Positions 1 to 5,936 of a DNA stretch of 10,268 nucleotides are shown here, one piece after another. The notes below the pieces were generated by a model that saw only the letters and a list, made by a program, of their open reading frames with translations, did no database searches and was not told where the DNA came from. Within the stretch, counting starts at the first letter, position 1, and each line of letters opens with the position of its first letter. The translations under genes and the position numbers were made by a program. Source of the DNA: Bacteroidales bacterium (lineage in GTDB: Bacteria; Bacteroidota; Bacteroidia; Bacteroidales; JAADGE01). The stretch covers positions 1-10,268 of the forward strand of contig JAOZQB010000102.1 in assembly GCA_029932445.1 (NCBI GenBank), in the 5' to 3' direction.

Positions 1-478
1 CATTTTTTTCTTTTGTTTCTTCTCCGAGCTTAATAATGTCTTCAAACGATGGTACTCCGTCAATCGTATCAAAAGAATATATTTTTTCAATATTGGGAAT
101 ATCTTTTGCGAAAGGGTTAATGAAATCAAAACGTTCTTTGGAAGAAAGAATTAAAATTTTGGCGTCCGAATGAGATAAAACATGTTTGTATTCAACCTCG
201 CCTATGGTCGGATAAATCGGAACATGAACGACTCCTATTTGTTCCATTCCGAAATCAACAATGTTCCATTCCGGACGATTATTTGAAACCGTTGCAATTT
301 TTTCACCTTTTTTAAGCCCAAGCTCAATTAAACCCAAGCTGAATAAATCTGCTTTGTCTTTAACGTATTGAGTGCTGTATTTATCCCATTTCCCGTTTCT
401 TTTAACAGAAAAAGCATCATCTTTAGCAAAATTTTCTAAAGCATTGTCAAGAAAATCAAAGGTCCTTTTTATATCCAT
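1..478 (-). CDS. Long-chain acyl-CoA synthetase (AMP-forming), N-terminal part, cut by the window edge
   Basis: Reading the minus strand from 478 gives 159 codons open to base 1, so the C-terminal three quarters lie outside. The protein begins MDIKRTFDFL and shows the typical start of the COG1022 AMP-binding family: KRNGKWDKYS at residues 27-36 (substrate-independent N-terminal strand), GLIELGLKKGEKIA at 49-62, NNRPEW at 66-71 and VVHVPIYPT at 83-91. Members activate long-chain fatty acids to acyl-CoA through an acyl-adenylate, at the cytoplasmic face of the membrane. The ATP-binding P-loop (TSGTTG-type) and CoA-binding parts are not in the window, so catalytic competence cannot be judged. 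An in-frame ATG at 487 would add three residues (MLK). I prefer 478 because family members, as I recall them, begin close to the xRTF motif. It is divergent from glpD, with a shared 138-bp upstream region. The family call is firm; chain-length specificity is unknown. Confidence 0.9.
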   Translation of the reverse strand, partial: MDIKRTFDFLDNALENFAKDDAFSVKRNGKWDKYSTQYVKDKADLFSLGLIELGLKKGEKIATVSNNRPEWNIVDFGMEQIGVVHVPIYPTIGEVEYKHVLSHSDAKILILSSKERFDFINPFAKDIPNIEKIYSFDTIDGVPSFEDIIKLGEETKEKN

Positions 479-505
479 TTTTAACATTTTTAATTAATAA
501 CATAT

Positions 506-536
506 CAAAATTAATAAATATTTGCTGCTTGCCAAA
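506..536 (-). promoter_or_regulatory. Bacteroidota-type promoter for the acyl-CoA synthetase gene
   Basis: On the minus strand TTTG (536-533) is followed after 19 bp by TAATTTTG (513-506). This matches the Bacteroidota primary sigma factor consensus TTTG / TAnnTTTG with the expected spacing. Transcription would start near base 500 and give a leader of about 20 nt before the ATG at 478. It is the best house-keeping promoter match in the window. Confidence 0.65.
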
Positions 537-595
537 ATTATTCTTTCCCTCGGTGTTTTTATTTTTATAATGAAAGGATTTTAATCAAAATGAAA

Positions 596-603
596 TATCT
601 TTG
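596..603 (+). promoter_or_regulatory. Possible -7 element upstream of glpD
   Basis: TATCTTTG matches the Bacteroidota -7 consensus TAnnTTTG and lies 13 bp before the glpD ATG, so any leader would be very short. No TTTG is found at the expected distance upstream (around 570-577), so only half of the promoter is supported. The match could be chance in such AT-rich sequence. Confidence 0.35.
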
Positions 604-616
604 CTGAAAAATTATT

Positions 617-2275
617 ATGAAATTTTCAAATTCAGACAGACCGGAAAGAATTAATAAAATTAGTTCAACGGAATATGATTTATTAATTATCGGCGGCGGA
701 ATTACCGGAGCCGGAATTGCTTTAGATGCCGTAACTCGCGGAATGAGTGTAGCGTTAATTGAAATGCAGGATTTTGCTGCAGGAACCAGCAGCCGTTCAA
801 CAAAATTGGTGCACGGCGGATTACGATATCTGGAACATTTGGAGCTTGGTTTGGTAAGAGAAGTCGGCAGAGAACGCGAAATTGTGCATAATAATGCTGC
901 ACATATCGTGATTCCCGAGAAAATGATTTTACCGATTGTTGAAGACGGAAATCTGGGTGAATTTACAACTTCATTAGCTTTGTATGTATATGATTTTCTG
1001 GCAGGCGTAAAAAAAACAGAGCAAAAAAAGATGCTGACAAAAGAAGAAACATTAAAAATAGTTCCTTTACTCGACAGTCCTATTTTAAAGGCAGGTGCAT
1101 TATATTACGAATATAAAACGGATGATTCCAGATTGACCATTGAAGTTTTAAAAAAAGCCGTTGAACACGGTGCAAATTGTTTAAATTATGTAAAAGCGGA
1201 ATCATTTATTTATGAAAACGGAAAAGTAATCGGGCTTAATGCAAAAGATATATTTGGCGAAAACACATTTACAATTCATGCAAAAAATATTGTAAATGCG
1301 ACCGGGCCTTGGGTTGATAAATTGAGAGAAAAAGATCATTCATTAAAAGGAAAACGCATTCATCATACGAAAGGAATTCATATTGTTTTTGAAAAAGAAC
1401 GTTTGCAAATAAATCATGCCATTTATTTTGACACGGGTGATAAACGAATGGTTTTTGCCATTCCTCGTCACGATATTGTTTATGTGGGAACTACCGATAC
1501 GGATTACTATGAAGATTTGGAAAATCCGAATATTACAAAAAAGGATGTTCAATATTTAATAAATGCCGTAAATAAAATTGCTCCTTCCGCAAAGTTAACA
1601 TTTAAAGATGTAAAATCTGCTTGGTCGGGCTTACGTCCTTTAATTCATGAAGAAGGAAAAGATCCTTCGGAATTATCACGAAAAGATGAAATTTTTCATT
1701 CCGAAACCGGTTTAATTTCTATTGCCGGCGGAAAATTGACCGGATACCGAATTATGTCAAAAGAAGTTGTTAAAATTGTATCAAAAAGATTATCTGAGTC
1801 TGAGGAACGTGAATTTGTAAAGTGTCAAACTAAAAACCTTAAACTGTCCGGGGGTGAATTTCCCTTTTATCCCGATATGTCTAATTTAATAGCGTATGCC
1901 GATCAAAAATATGATGAAATTAAACAAACCGGTATTTCTGTTAATGATTTTAAAAAATTATTTTATCGCTACGGAATGAATATTGATAAAGTTTCGGAAA
2001 AAGCATTTGATTATTATAGCGAAACCAGGAATACTGTGTTTTCATGGTTAAAAGCTGAATTGTATTATTGCGTGAATGATGAGGCAATTGTAACATTGTC
2101 TGATTTTTTTATTCGTCGTACCGGAATGATTTTCTTCTATATTGATGAAATTTATGAACATATAAATACGGCTGCAGATATTCTTTCCGATTTTTTAAAT
2201 TGGGACGAAAAAACAAAACAAAAAAATATTAACGAATTAAATCTTGAACTTAAAAGAGCTACGGTTTTTGAATAA
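617..2275 (+). CDS. glpD: FAD-dependent glycerol-3-phosphate dehydrogenase (GlpD/GlpA family)
   Basis: The enzyme oxidises sn-glycerol 3-phosphate to dihydroxyacetone phosphate and passes electrons through FAD to the quinone pool at the inner membrane. The 552-residue protein has the dinucleotide-binding motif GGGITGAG at residues 26-33, the family signature SSRSTKLVHGGLRYLEH at 58-74, VNATGPWVD at 226-234, VGTTDTDY at 290-297, GLRPL at 338-342 and AGGKLTGYR at 370-378. The remaining ~150 residues correspond to the C-terminal DAO_C domain. It is somewhat longer than E. coli GlpD (about 500 residues), partly through a short hydrophilic leader before the FAD motif. No signal peptide or membrane span is visible, as expected for a peripheral membrane enzyme. 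The ATG at 617 is the first in-frame start and needs no correction. No glpF or glpK lies beside it here. The gene starts 138 bp from the divergent acyl-CoA synthetase; both could serve lipid and glycerol use, but that link is inference. Confidence 0.95.
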   Translation: MKFSNSDRPERINKISSTEYDLLIIGGGITGAGIALDAVTRGMSVALIEMQDFAAGTSSRSTKLVHGGLRYLEHLELGLVREVGREREIVHNNAAHIVIPEKMILPIVEDGNLGEFTTSLALYVYDFLAGVKKTEQKKMLTKEETLKIVPLLDSPILKAGALYYEYKTDDSRLTIEVLKKAVEHGANCLNYVKAESFIYENGKVIGLNAKDIFGENTFTIHAKNIVNATGPWVDKLREKDHSLKGKRIHHTKGIHIVFEKERLQINHAIYFDTGDKRMVFAIPRHDIVYVGTTDTDYYEDLENPNITKKDVQYLINAVNKIAPSAKLTFKDVKSAWSGLRPLIHEEGKDPSELSRKDEIFHSETGLISIAGGKLTGYRIMSKEVVKIVSKRLSESEEREFVKCQTKNLKLSGGEFPFYPDMSNLIAYADQKYDEIKQTGISVNDFKKLFYRYGMNIDKVSEKAFDYYSETRNTVFSWLKAELYYCVNDEAIVTLSDFFIRRTGMIFFYIDEIYEHINTAADILSDFLNWDEKTKQKNINELNLELKRATVFE

Positions 2276-2362
2276 AAATTAATTTTCAGATAAAAAGAGA
2301 TTCCTACAACACTCAGTATTTCAACGAGATATGTTGATTGTTCAGTTTTTTTTAAATAAACT

Positions 2363-2387
2363 GTAACAATTCTGTAATTTATACGTC
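2363..2387 (+). promoter_or_regulatory. ECF-sigma-type promoter, probably autoregulatory
   Basis: GTAAC at 2363-2367 and CGTC at 2384-2387 are separated by exactly 16 bp. An AAC-containing -35 and a CGTC -10 at 16-17 bp is the general ECF promoter layout, and ECF genes are commonly transcribed from such a site by their own product. Transcription would start near 2393-2395, about 15 nt before the sigma factor ATG at 2410. CTGTAA is repeated 11 bp apart (2361-2366 and 2372-2377). A weaker house-keeping -7 (TAACCTTG, 2389-2396, one mismatch) overlaps the start region and lacks a -33 partner. Confidence 0.7.
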
Positions 2388-2409
2388 TTAACCTTGAACG
2401 CAAGATTGA

Positions 2410-2895
2410 ATGACAGTAAACGAATACAATAAAAGTGTAGAAGCGTATTCCGATCATATCTACCGATTCATTTTAAAAAATATAAAAAATGAAAATACGG
2501 CACAAGATATTGTTCAGGACAGTTTTGAAAAATTGTGGATAAACCGGAAAGCGGTTTATTTTACAAAAACGAAGTCATATCTTTTTACAACGGCGTACAG
2601 AACGATGATTGACATTATAAGAAAACAAAAAAGAATAAGTTTAACTGATGATCAAACGATTTTTGAAAGTCATGAAGAAAACAGTTTTAGCGACATACAA
2701 GAAATTTTGCATGAAGCTGTTGAAAAACTGCCGGAAATTCAGCGTTCCGTAATACTTTTAAGAGATTATGAAGGATATTCTTATAAAGAAATTGCCGACA
2801 TTACAAATTTAAACGAATCGCAAGTAAAAGTTTATATATACAGAGCCAGAGTTTATTTGAAAAATTATATCGGAAAAATTGAAAATCTTGTTTAA
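2410..2895 (+). CDS. ECF-subfamily RNA polymerase sigma factor
   Basis: This 161-residue protein has the two-domain layout and length of an ECF sigma factor. Region 2 spans about residues 10-75, with AQDIVQDSFEKLW at 31-43 and the core- and -10-binding segment KSYLFTTAYRTMIDIIRK at 55-72. Region 4 spans about 96-155, with KLPEIQRSVILLRDYEGYSY at 106-125 and the helix-turn-helix KEIADITNLNESQVKVYIYR at 126-145, which binds the -35 element. There is no region 1.1 or 3. It is the first gene of an operon with the membrane anti-sigma factor (16 bp downstream) and the OMP gene. An ECF-type promoter sits directly upstream, so positive autoregulation is likely. The anti-sigma factor presumably holds it at the membrane until a signal arrives. 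The wider regulon is unknown; no second copy of the promoter motif with correct spacing was found in the window. Confidence 0.95.
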   Translation: MTVNEYNKSVEAYSDHIYRFILKNIKNENTAQDIVQDSFEKLWINRKAVYFTKTKSYLFTTAYRTMIDIIRKQKRISLTDDQTIFESHEENSFSDIQEILHEAVEKLPEIQRSVILLRDYEGYSYKEIADITNLNESQVKVYIYRARVYLKNYIGKIENLV

Positions 2896-2911
2896 ATAAT
2901 ATAATAAAAAC

Positions 2912-3919
2912 TTGGAAACAATTAATAATCATAACTACGAAGTATTTTTTCTTGATTTTCTTGACGGAAATTTATCCGAATCGGAAATGAAGGAATTCTC
3001 TCGTTTTTTGCAAAAAAATCCGAGTTTGAAAGAAGAATTGGAAAGTTTTGAAGAAATAACATTAGAACCTTCCGACATAAAATTTGAAAACAAACAAGAA
3101 CTTATTAAAAAAACACAGGCACAACACTTTGAAATAACGGAATTTGAATATTTATGCGTTGCCGATATTGAAAAAGACAATAATAATGAAGAGCTTAAAC
3201 AGTTAAAAAAAGAATTGTCAGTTTCTGAAAACAAAGCAGCATACACGGTTTTTAATGCCGTAAAATTACAGGCAAATGAAAATATTGTTTTTTCAAATAA
3301 AAGTAAATTGCTGAAAAAATATGTTTCTGTTAATTTCAGAACAGTAATTTCTGTTGCTTCTGCTGCAGCAATTTTGTTGTTTTTTGTTTTAAAAGGTGAT
3401 TTTGTAAATAGCGATTCGTCGGAAAGTGCCGGAAAACAACTTTCTGAAAAAGTTATTAAAAACAAAAATGTTAAATCAGACGTATTTGAAGACACAAATA
3501 CAAAACAAAATATTAATCCACAAGAACAAATATTAGTTACTCATAATCAAACAATTAAAAATTCAAACAAACATGTTCTTGCGTTTGACGATAATGAGCC
3601 TCAAAACAATAAAGATTTGTACAAGGAATTAATTGTATCAATCCCTGATATTAAAAATGAGGCTCTTATCTCAAACACGGATCCGATTATGACACCTGAA
3701 AATCCTATGAAATTTAAAAATTTCAACAATATGAATTTCGCAATAAACAATAAAGATAAATTTTGGAAATATGCGGAGAAAGGGATTCACATATGGAAAA
3801 AAATAACAAAAGATGATGATATTCAATTAACAAATGACTATGCCGATAACGGCAGTGTTAATGAAGTCAACTTTATTGCTTCTAATTTTCAATTCAGAAA
3901 AACATATAATAAGAAATAA
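2912..3919 (+). CDS. Membrane-spanning anti-sigma factor with duplicated cytoplasmic module
   Basis: The 335-residue product follows the sigma factor gene by 16 bp. An in-frame TAA at 2897-2899 precedes the frame and the only usable start before the first conserved block is TTG at 2912. Residues 9-67 (YEVFFLDFLDGNLSESE..., ending in DIKFENKQELIKK) resemble the N-terminal segment of Bacteroidota anti-sigma factors. Residues 78-136 repeat its layout: an aromatic/acidic start, a charged helix, then NIVFSNKSKLLKK. A single membrane span lies at about 144-160 (TVISVASAAAILLFFVL) after basic residues, giving a cytoplasmic N-terminus and a periplasmic C-terminus. The periplasmic part is Asn/Lys-rich and low in complexity until a more structured end at about 284-331 (FWKYAEKGIHIWKKITK...), which may be a sensing or contact domain. 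No zinc-binding HxxxCxxC motif is seen, so it is not a ZAS-type factor. Position and architecture support the role; direct sigma binding is inferred. Confidence 0.82.
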   Translation: METINNHNYEVFFLDFLDGNLSESEMKEFSRFLQKNPSLKEELESFEEITLEPSDIKFENKQELIKKTQAQHFEITEFEYLCVADIEKDNNNEELKQLKKELSVSENKAAYTVFNAVKLQANENIVFSNKSKLLKKYVSVNFRTVISVASAAAILLFFVLKGDFVNSDSSESAGKQLSEKVIKNKNVKSDVFEDTNTKQNINPQEQILVTHNQTIKNSNKHVLAFDDNEPQNNKDLYKELIVSIPDIKNEALISNTDPIMTPENPMKFKNFNNMNFAINNKDKFWKYAEKGIHIWKKITKDDDIQLTNDYADNGSVNEVNFIASNFQFRKTYNKK

Positions 3920-3960
3920 TCCGGATAATATCAGTTAATTTTAAACTTAAATTAAAAACA

Positions 3961-5322
3961 ATGAAACAGTTATACAAAACAATATTATTAATAGCAGTCG
4001 GAATGGTTTTTTTTGGCTATGCGGCTAATGCACAAAAGGATACGACTGAATTAAAAGTCGGGAAAAAGAAATTAATGATTATTGATGAAAAAACGCAAAA
4101 AGAAAATGCAATTTATAATCTCGATAAAGCAAAAGAATCTTTTGAAAAAGAAATTGCTGAAACCGAAAAATTCATAAAGGAACATGAAGAATTGATGAAA
4201 CAACGCGAGGAGTTAGTTAAACAACGCGAAGAATTAATTAAACAACGCGAAGAATTAATTGCAGAAAAAGAAAAACAATTTGATTCTTTAACCGTATCAA
4301 TTATCAATTCTAAAGCATTTCTTTTTCCGGAATCATTAAATATATCACAAAATGAACTGTCGGACAGTATTAAAAAAAATATTAAAAACGAAATTTCATT
4401 AAATGAAAGGAACAATAAAGAATTGGATAAATTAATTGAAGACAAAATGAAACTTCTTCTGTATAAAGAAGAATTGCAAAACTTAAAAAGCGAAATAGAA
4501 AAACAAAAATTACTGATTGAATTAAATCTTAAAAAAGAACAAGCATTTAAAAACGGAATTGAAAATATTGACAAAGGAATGGTTGATATTAAAAAAGGAA
4601 TGGCTGATTTGGATAAAAGTTTAAATTCGGATGACAGTCAAATATCAAAAAAACAATTTCAAATTGAAAATAGAAATCATTCATCTTTTAATGCACATTG
4701 GGCAGGTTTTGAATTCGGTATCTTAAACTTTTTAAGTGTCGGAAAAACCTTGGCAACAGACGAACAATTAGATTATTTAATTCTTATTCCGGAAAAAACA
4801 ATGAGTTACGGACTTAATATTTTGGAATATGATATTGCATTGAGTAAAAATAAACGATTTGGTGCAGCTACGGGTGCCGGATTAGAATGGAACAGTCTGG
4901 CATTAAGGCAAAACATTAATCTTTATGAAGATGCAAACGGAATTATTCGTGCCGAATATATTGATCCGGCAATAACTGAATTTACAAAAAATAAACTTAA
5001 TACAGTTTATATTACCGTTCCCTTAATCGTAGAATTCCAAATTCCCGTGAAACACAGAAAGTTTTTTATAGGAGCCGGAATAACCGGAGGAATAAGAGCT
5101 TGGTCGAAACAAAAACAGAAATATAAAATTGACGGACAAGTCTATAAAAATAAAAAAACAGACGATTTTCAAATGGCACCGTTCAGATACGGAGCTACTG
5201 CAAGAATTGGCTACGGAGATGTCGGATTTTTTATAAATTACAGTTTTGTTTCTTTGTTTAATAAGGGAGCCGGACCGGAATTATTTCCGATATCCGTAGG
5301 ATTAAAAATTGCTGATTTTTAG
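3961..5322 (+). CDS. Secreted coiled-coil protein with C-terminal outer-membrane beta-barrel
   Basis: The 453-residue product starts with a signal peptide (MKQLYKTILLIAVGMVFFGYAANA, cleavage before Q25). After a short KVGKKKLMIIDE segment (32-43), residues about 50-220 are highly charged and predicted coiled coil, including three back-to-back KQREEL(V/I) heptads at 80-100. From about 244 (AHWAGFEFGILNFLSVG) alternating hydrophobic strands begin and continue to the end: NTVYITVPLIVEFQIPV at 347-363, FFIGAGITGGIRA at 368-380, APFRYGATARIGYGD at 406-420, and ISVGLKIADF at the C-terminus ending in Phe. This fits a small OMP_b-brl/PorT-like eight-strand barrel. The gene is 41 bp downstream of the anti-sigma gene with no promoter seen, and a strong terminator follows, so it is the last gene of the sigma operon. 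It may be the sensor or a main output of the circuit, with the coiled coil reaching into the periplasm. That role is inference. Confidence 0.82.
   Translation: MKQLYKTILLIAVGMVFFGYAANAQKDTTELKVGKKKLMIIDEKTQKENAIYNLDKAKESFEKEIAETEKFIKEHEELMKQREELVKQREELIKQREELIAEKEKQFDSLTVSIINSKAFLFPESLNISQNELSDSIKKNIKNEISLNERNNKELDKLIEDKMKLLLYKEELQNLKSEIEKQKLLIELNLKKEQAFKNGIENIDKGMVDIKKGMADLDKSLNSDDSQISKKQFQIENRNHSSFNAHWAGFEFGILNFLSVGKTLATDEQLDYLILIPEKTMSYGLNILEYDIALSKNKRFGAATGAGLEWNSLALRQNINLYEDANGIIRAEYIDPAITEFTKNKLNTVYITVPLIVEFQIPVKHRKFFIGAGITGGIRAWSKQKQKYKIDGQVYKNKKTDDFQMAPFRYGATARIGYGDVGFFINYSFVSLFNKGAGPELFPISVGLKIADF
4198..4260 (+). repeat. Three 21-bp tandem repeats coding for coiled-coil heptads
   Basis: Three consecutive 21-bp units (4198-4218, 4219-4239, 4240-4260) encode KQREELV, KQREELI and KQREELI. 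Units two and three are identical in DNA and unit one differs at only three positions. The unit is one heptad long, so copy-number change would keep the coiled coil in register. Confidence 0.9.
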
Positions 5323-5343
5323 TGATTTCATAATAATTTTCAT

Positions 5344-5390
5344 AAAAAACTTTGTATTTTAATTAGATAAATGCAAAGTTTTTTTTATTT
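5344..5390 (+). terminator. Terminator closing the sigma/anti-sigma/OMP operon
   Basis: AAAAAACTTTG (5344-5354) pairs with CAAAGTTTTTT (5374-5384). The stem extends inward by a T-G wobble and four A-T pairs to a 9-nt loop at 5360-5368, giving 16 bp in all, followed by a T-rich tract. It lies 21 bp after the OMP stop codon. The A-run on the 5' side means it could also act in the other direction, although no gene on the minus strand needs it here. Confidence 0.8.
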
Positions 5391-5420
5391 TTATACTTTT
5401 AAACAAACTTTTATTGATTT

Positions 5421-5756
5421 ATGAAGCAACTATTTGCAGCCTTCATTGTCTTAATAAGTATAAATTCAGTTACCGGACAAAAGATTTATGTGACTGATAC
5501 GGAAGCATGGGCAGATATAAAAGTATATGTTACCAAAACGGAAGCATGGGCAGATTTAGTTGTGTATGTTGAAAGTACCGAAGCTTGGGCAAACGGAAAT
5601 AAAGGTCTTTGGTATTTTACGGATACGGAAGCATGGGCAGATAAAAAAGTTTATTTCACGAATACCGAAGCATGGGCAGATTTAATTATTTATTATACAG
5701 ATACGGAAGCATGGGCCGGTTGGAAAAAAACATCAAAAAAGTATTTGTTGGAATAA
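5421..5756 (+). CDS. Exported six-repeat TEAWAD protein, resembling the 7(1) septoil-knot (DUF6150) family
   Basis: The 111-residue product has a signal peptide (MKQLFAAFIVLISINSVTG, likely cleaved before Q20), and the mature part is almost wholly repeats. Six units of about 13 residues follow: KIYVTDTEAWADI (21-33), KVYVTKTEAWADL (34-46), VVYVESTEAWAN plus GNKGL (47-63), WYFTDTEAWADK (64-75), KVYFTNTEAWADL (76-88) and IIYYTDTEAWAGW (89-101), then a basic tail. The pattern hhYhxxxxxxADhhVY, the Gly/Asn insertion before WYF after the third unit, and the closing AGW match my memory of DUF6150/septoil-knot proteins, which form a very small 7(1)-knotted fold. In those the unit usually reads YxSxAD; the invariant TEAW here is unusual. 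Function in the family is unknown to me, as is what the six aligned Trp residues do. It sits alone between the operon terminator and the receptor gene. The repeat architecture is certain; the knot assignment is from recalled pattern. Confidence 0.8.
   Translation: MKQLFAAFIVLISINSVTGQKIYVTDTEAWADIKVYVTKTEAWADLVVYVESTEAWANGNKGLWYFTDTEAWADKKVYFTNTEAWADLIIYYTDTEAWAGWKKTSKKYLLE
5481..5723 (+). repeat. Six in-frame degenerate 36-51 bp coding repeats
   Basis: Units start at 5481, 5520, 5559, 5610, 5646 and 5685. The 15-bp core GAAGCATGGGCAGAT is identical in units 1, 2, 4 and 5. Unit 3 uses GCT and AAC, and unit 6 ends in GCCGGT. Between cores the DNA varies more, so the cores are conserved beyond what the code requires: Ala, Glu and Asp all have alternative codons. 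Confidence 0.9.
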
Positions 5757-5936
5757 TTTATATCAATAAAAGAATAGAAGTTATCAAAAATATTTATGTT
5801 TGACTAATAAAATAATGAATTTTATTTTTTGAAATTTGAATTGTGAGAAATTTGCACGGGATTTGTTATAAACCCTTATAAATTTACATTGTTTTAATTA
5901 TAATTTTGTTTTCCGAATAAATAATTGATCCATATT
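5757..5936 (+). promoter_or_regulatory. Intergenic leader with a candidate -7 element at 5901-5908
   Basis: This 180-bp AT-rich gap separates the repeat-protein gene from the receptor gene. TAATTTTG at 5901-5908 fits TAnnTTTG and would start transcription about 23 nt before the ATG at 5937. No TTTG lies at the proper distance upstream. A second match, TATGTTTG at 5795-5802, is also unpartnered. No convincing hairpin terminator for the upstream gene was found. Confidence 0.4.

Noticed and set aside
2090..2117. Second GTAAC...CGTC pair, within glpD
   Set aside because: The spacing is 19 bp rather than 16-17, it is inside coding sequence about 300 bp from the next gene, and a correctly spaced copy exists at 2363-2387.
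2310..2353. Possible terminator after glpD: TCAAC/GTTGA hairpin, then a T run at 2345-2353
   Set aside because: The stem is only five weak pairs and is separated from the T run by several bases, so it is too poor to annotate.
2935..3495. Long minus-strand open frame (186 codons) opposite the anti-sigma gene
   Set aside because: It is rich in Phe and Ser as expected for the complement of Lys/Glu-rich coding DNA, has no recognisable domain, and lies inside a well-supported gene.
4113..4574. Minus-strand open frame opposite the coiled-coil region
   Set aside because: The repetitive Ser/Phe/Asn/Ile composition mirrors the Glu/Lys heptads of the plus-strand gene. It is a shadow frame.
5481..5723. 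Regular repeats of about 39 bp considered as a CRISPR array
   Set aside because: Repeats are in one reading frame, multiples of three, without unique spacers of constant size, and they encode a clear protein repeat behind a signal peptide.
5795..5802. TATGTTTG as a -7 promoter element
   Set aside because: It matches TAnnTTTG but has no TTTG at the expected upstream distance and lies 135 bp from the receptor start. Such 8-mers are frequent in AT-rich DNA.
5925..5936. TTG start four codons upstream of the receptor ATG
   Set aside because: The ATG at 5937 begins directly with a standard signal peptide (MKK...), and adding MIHI brings nothing.
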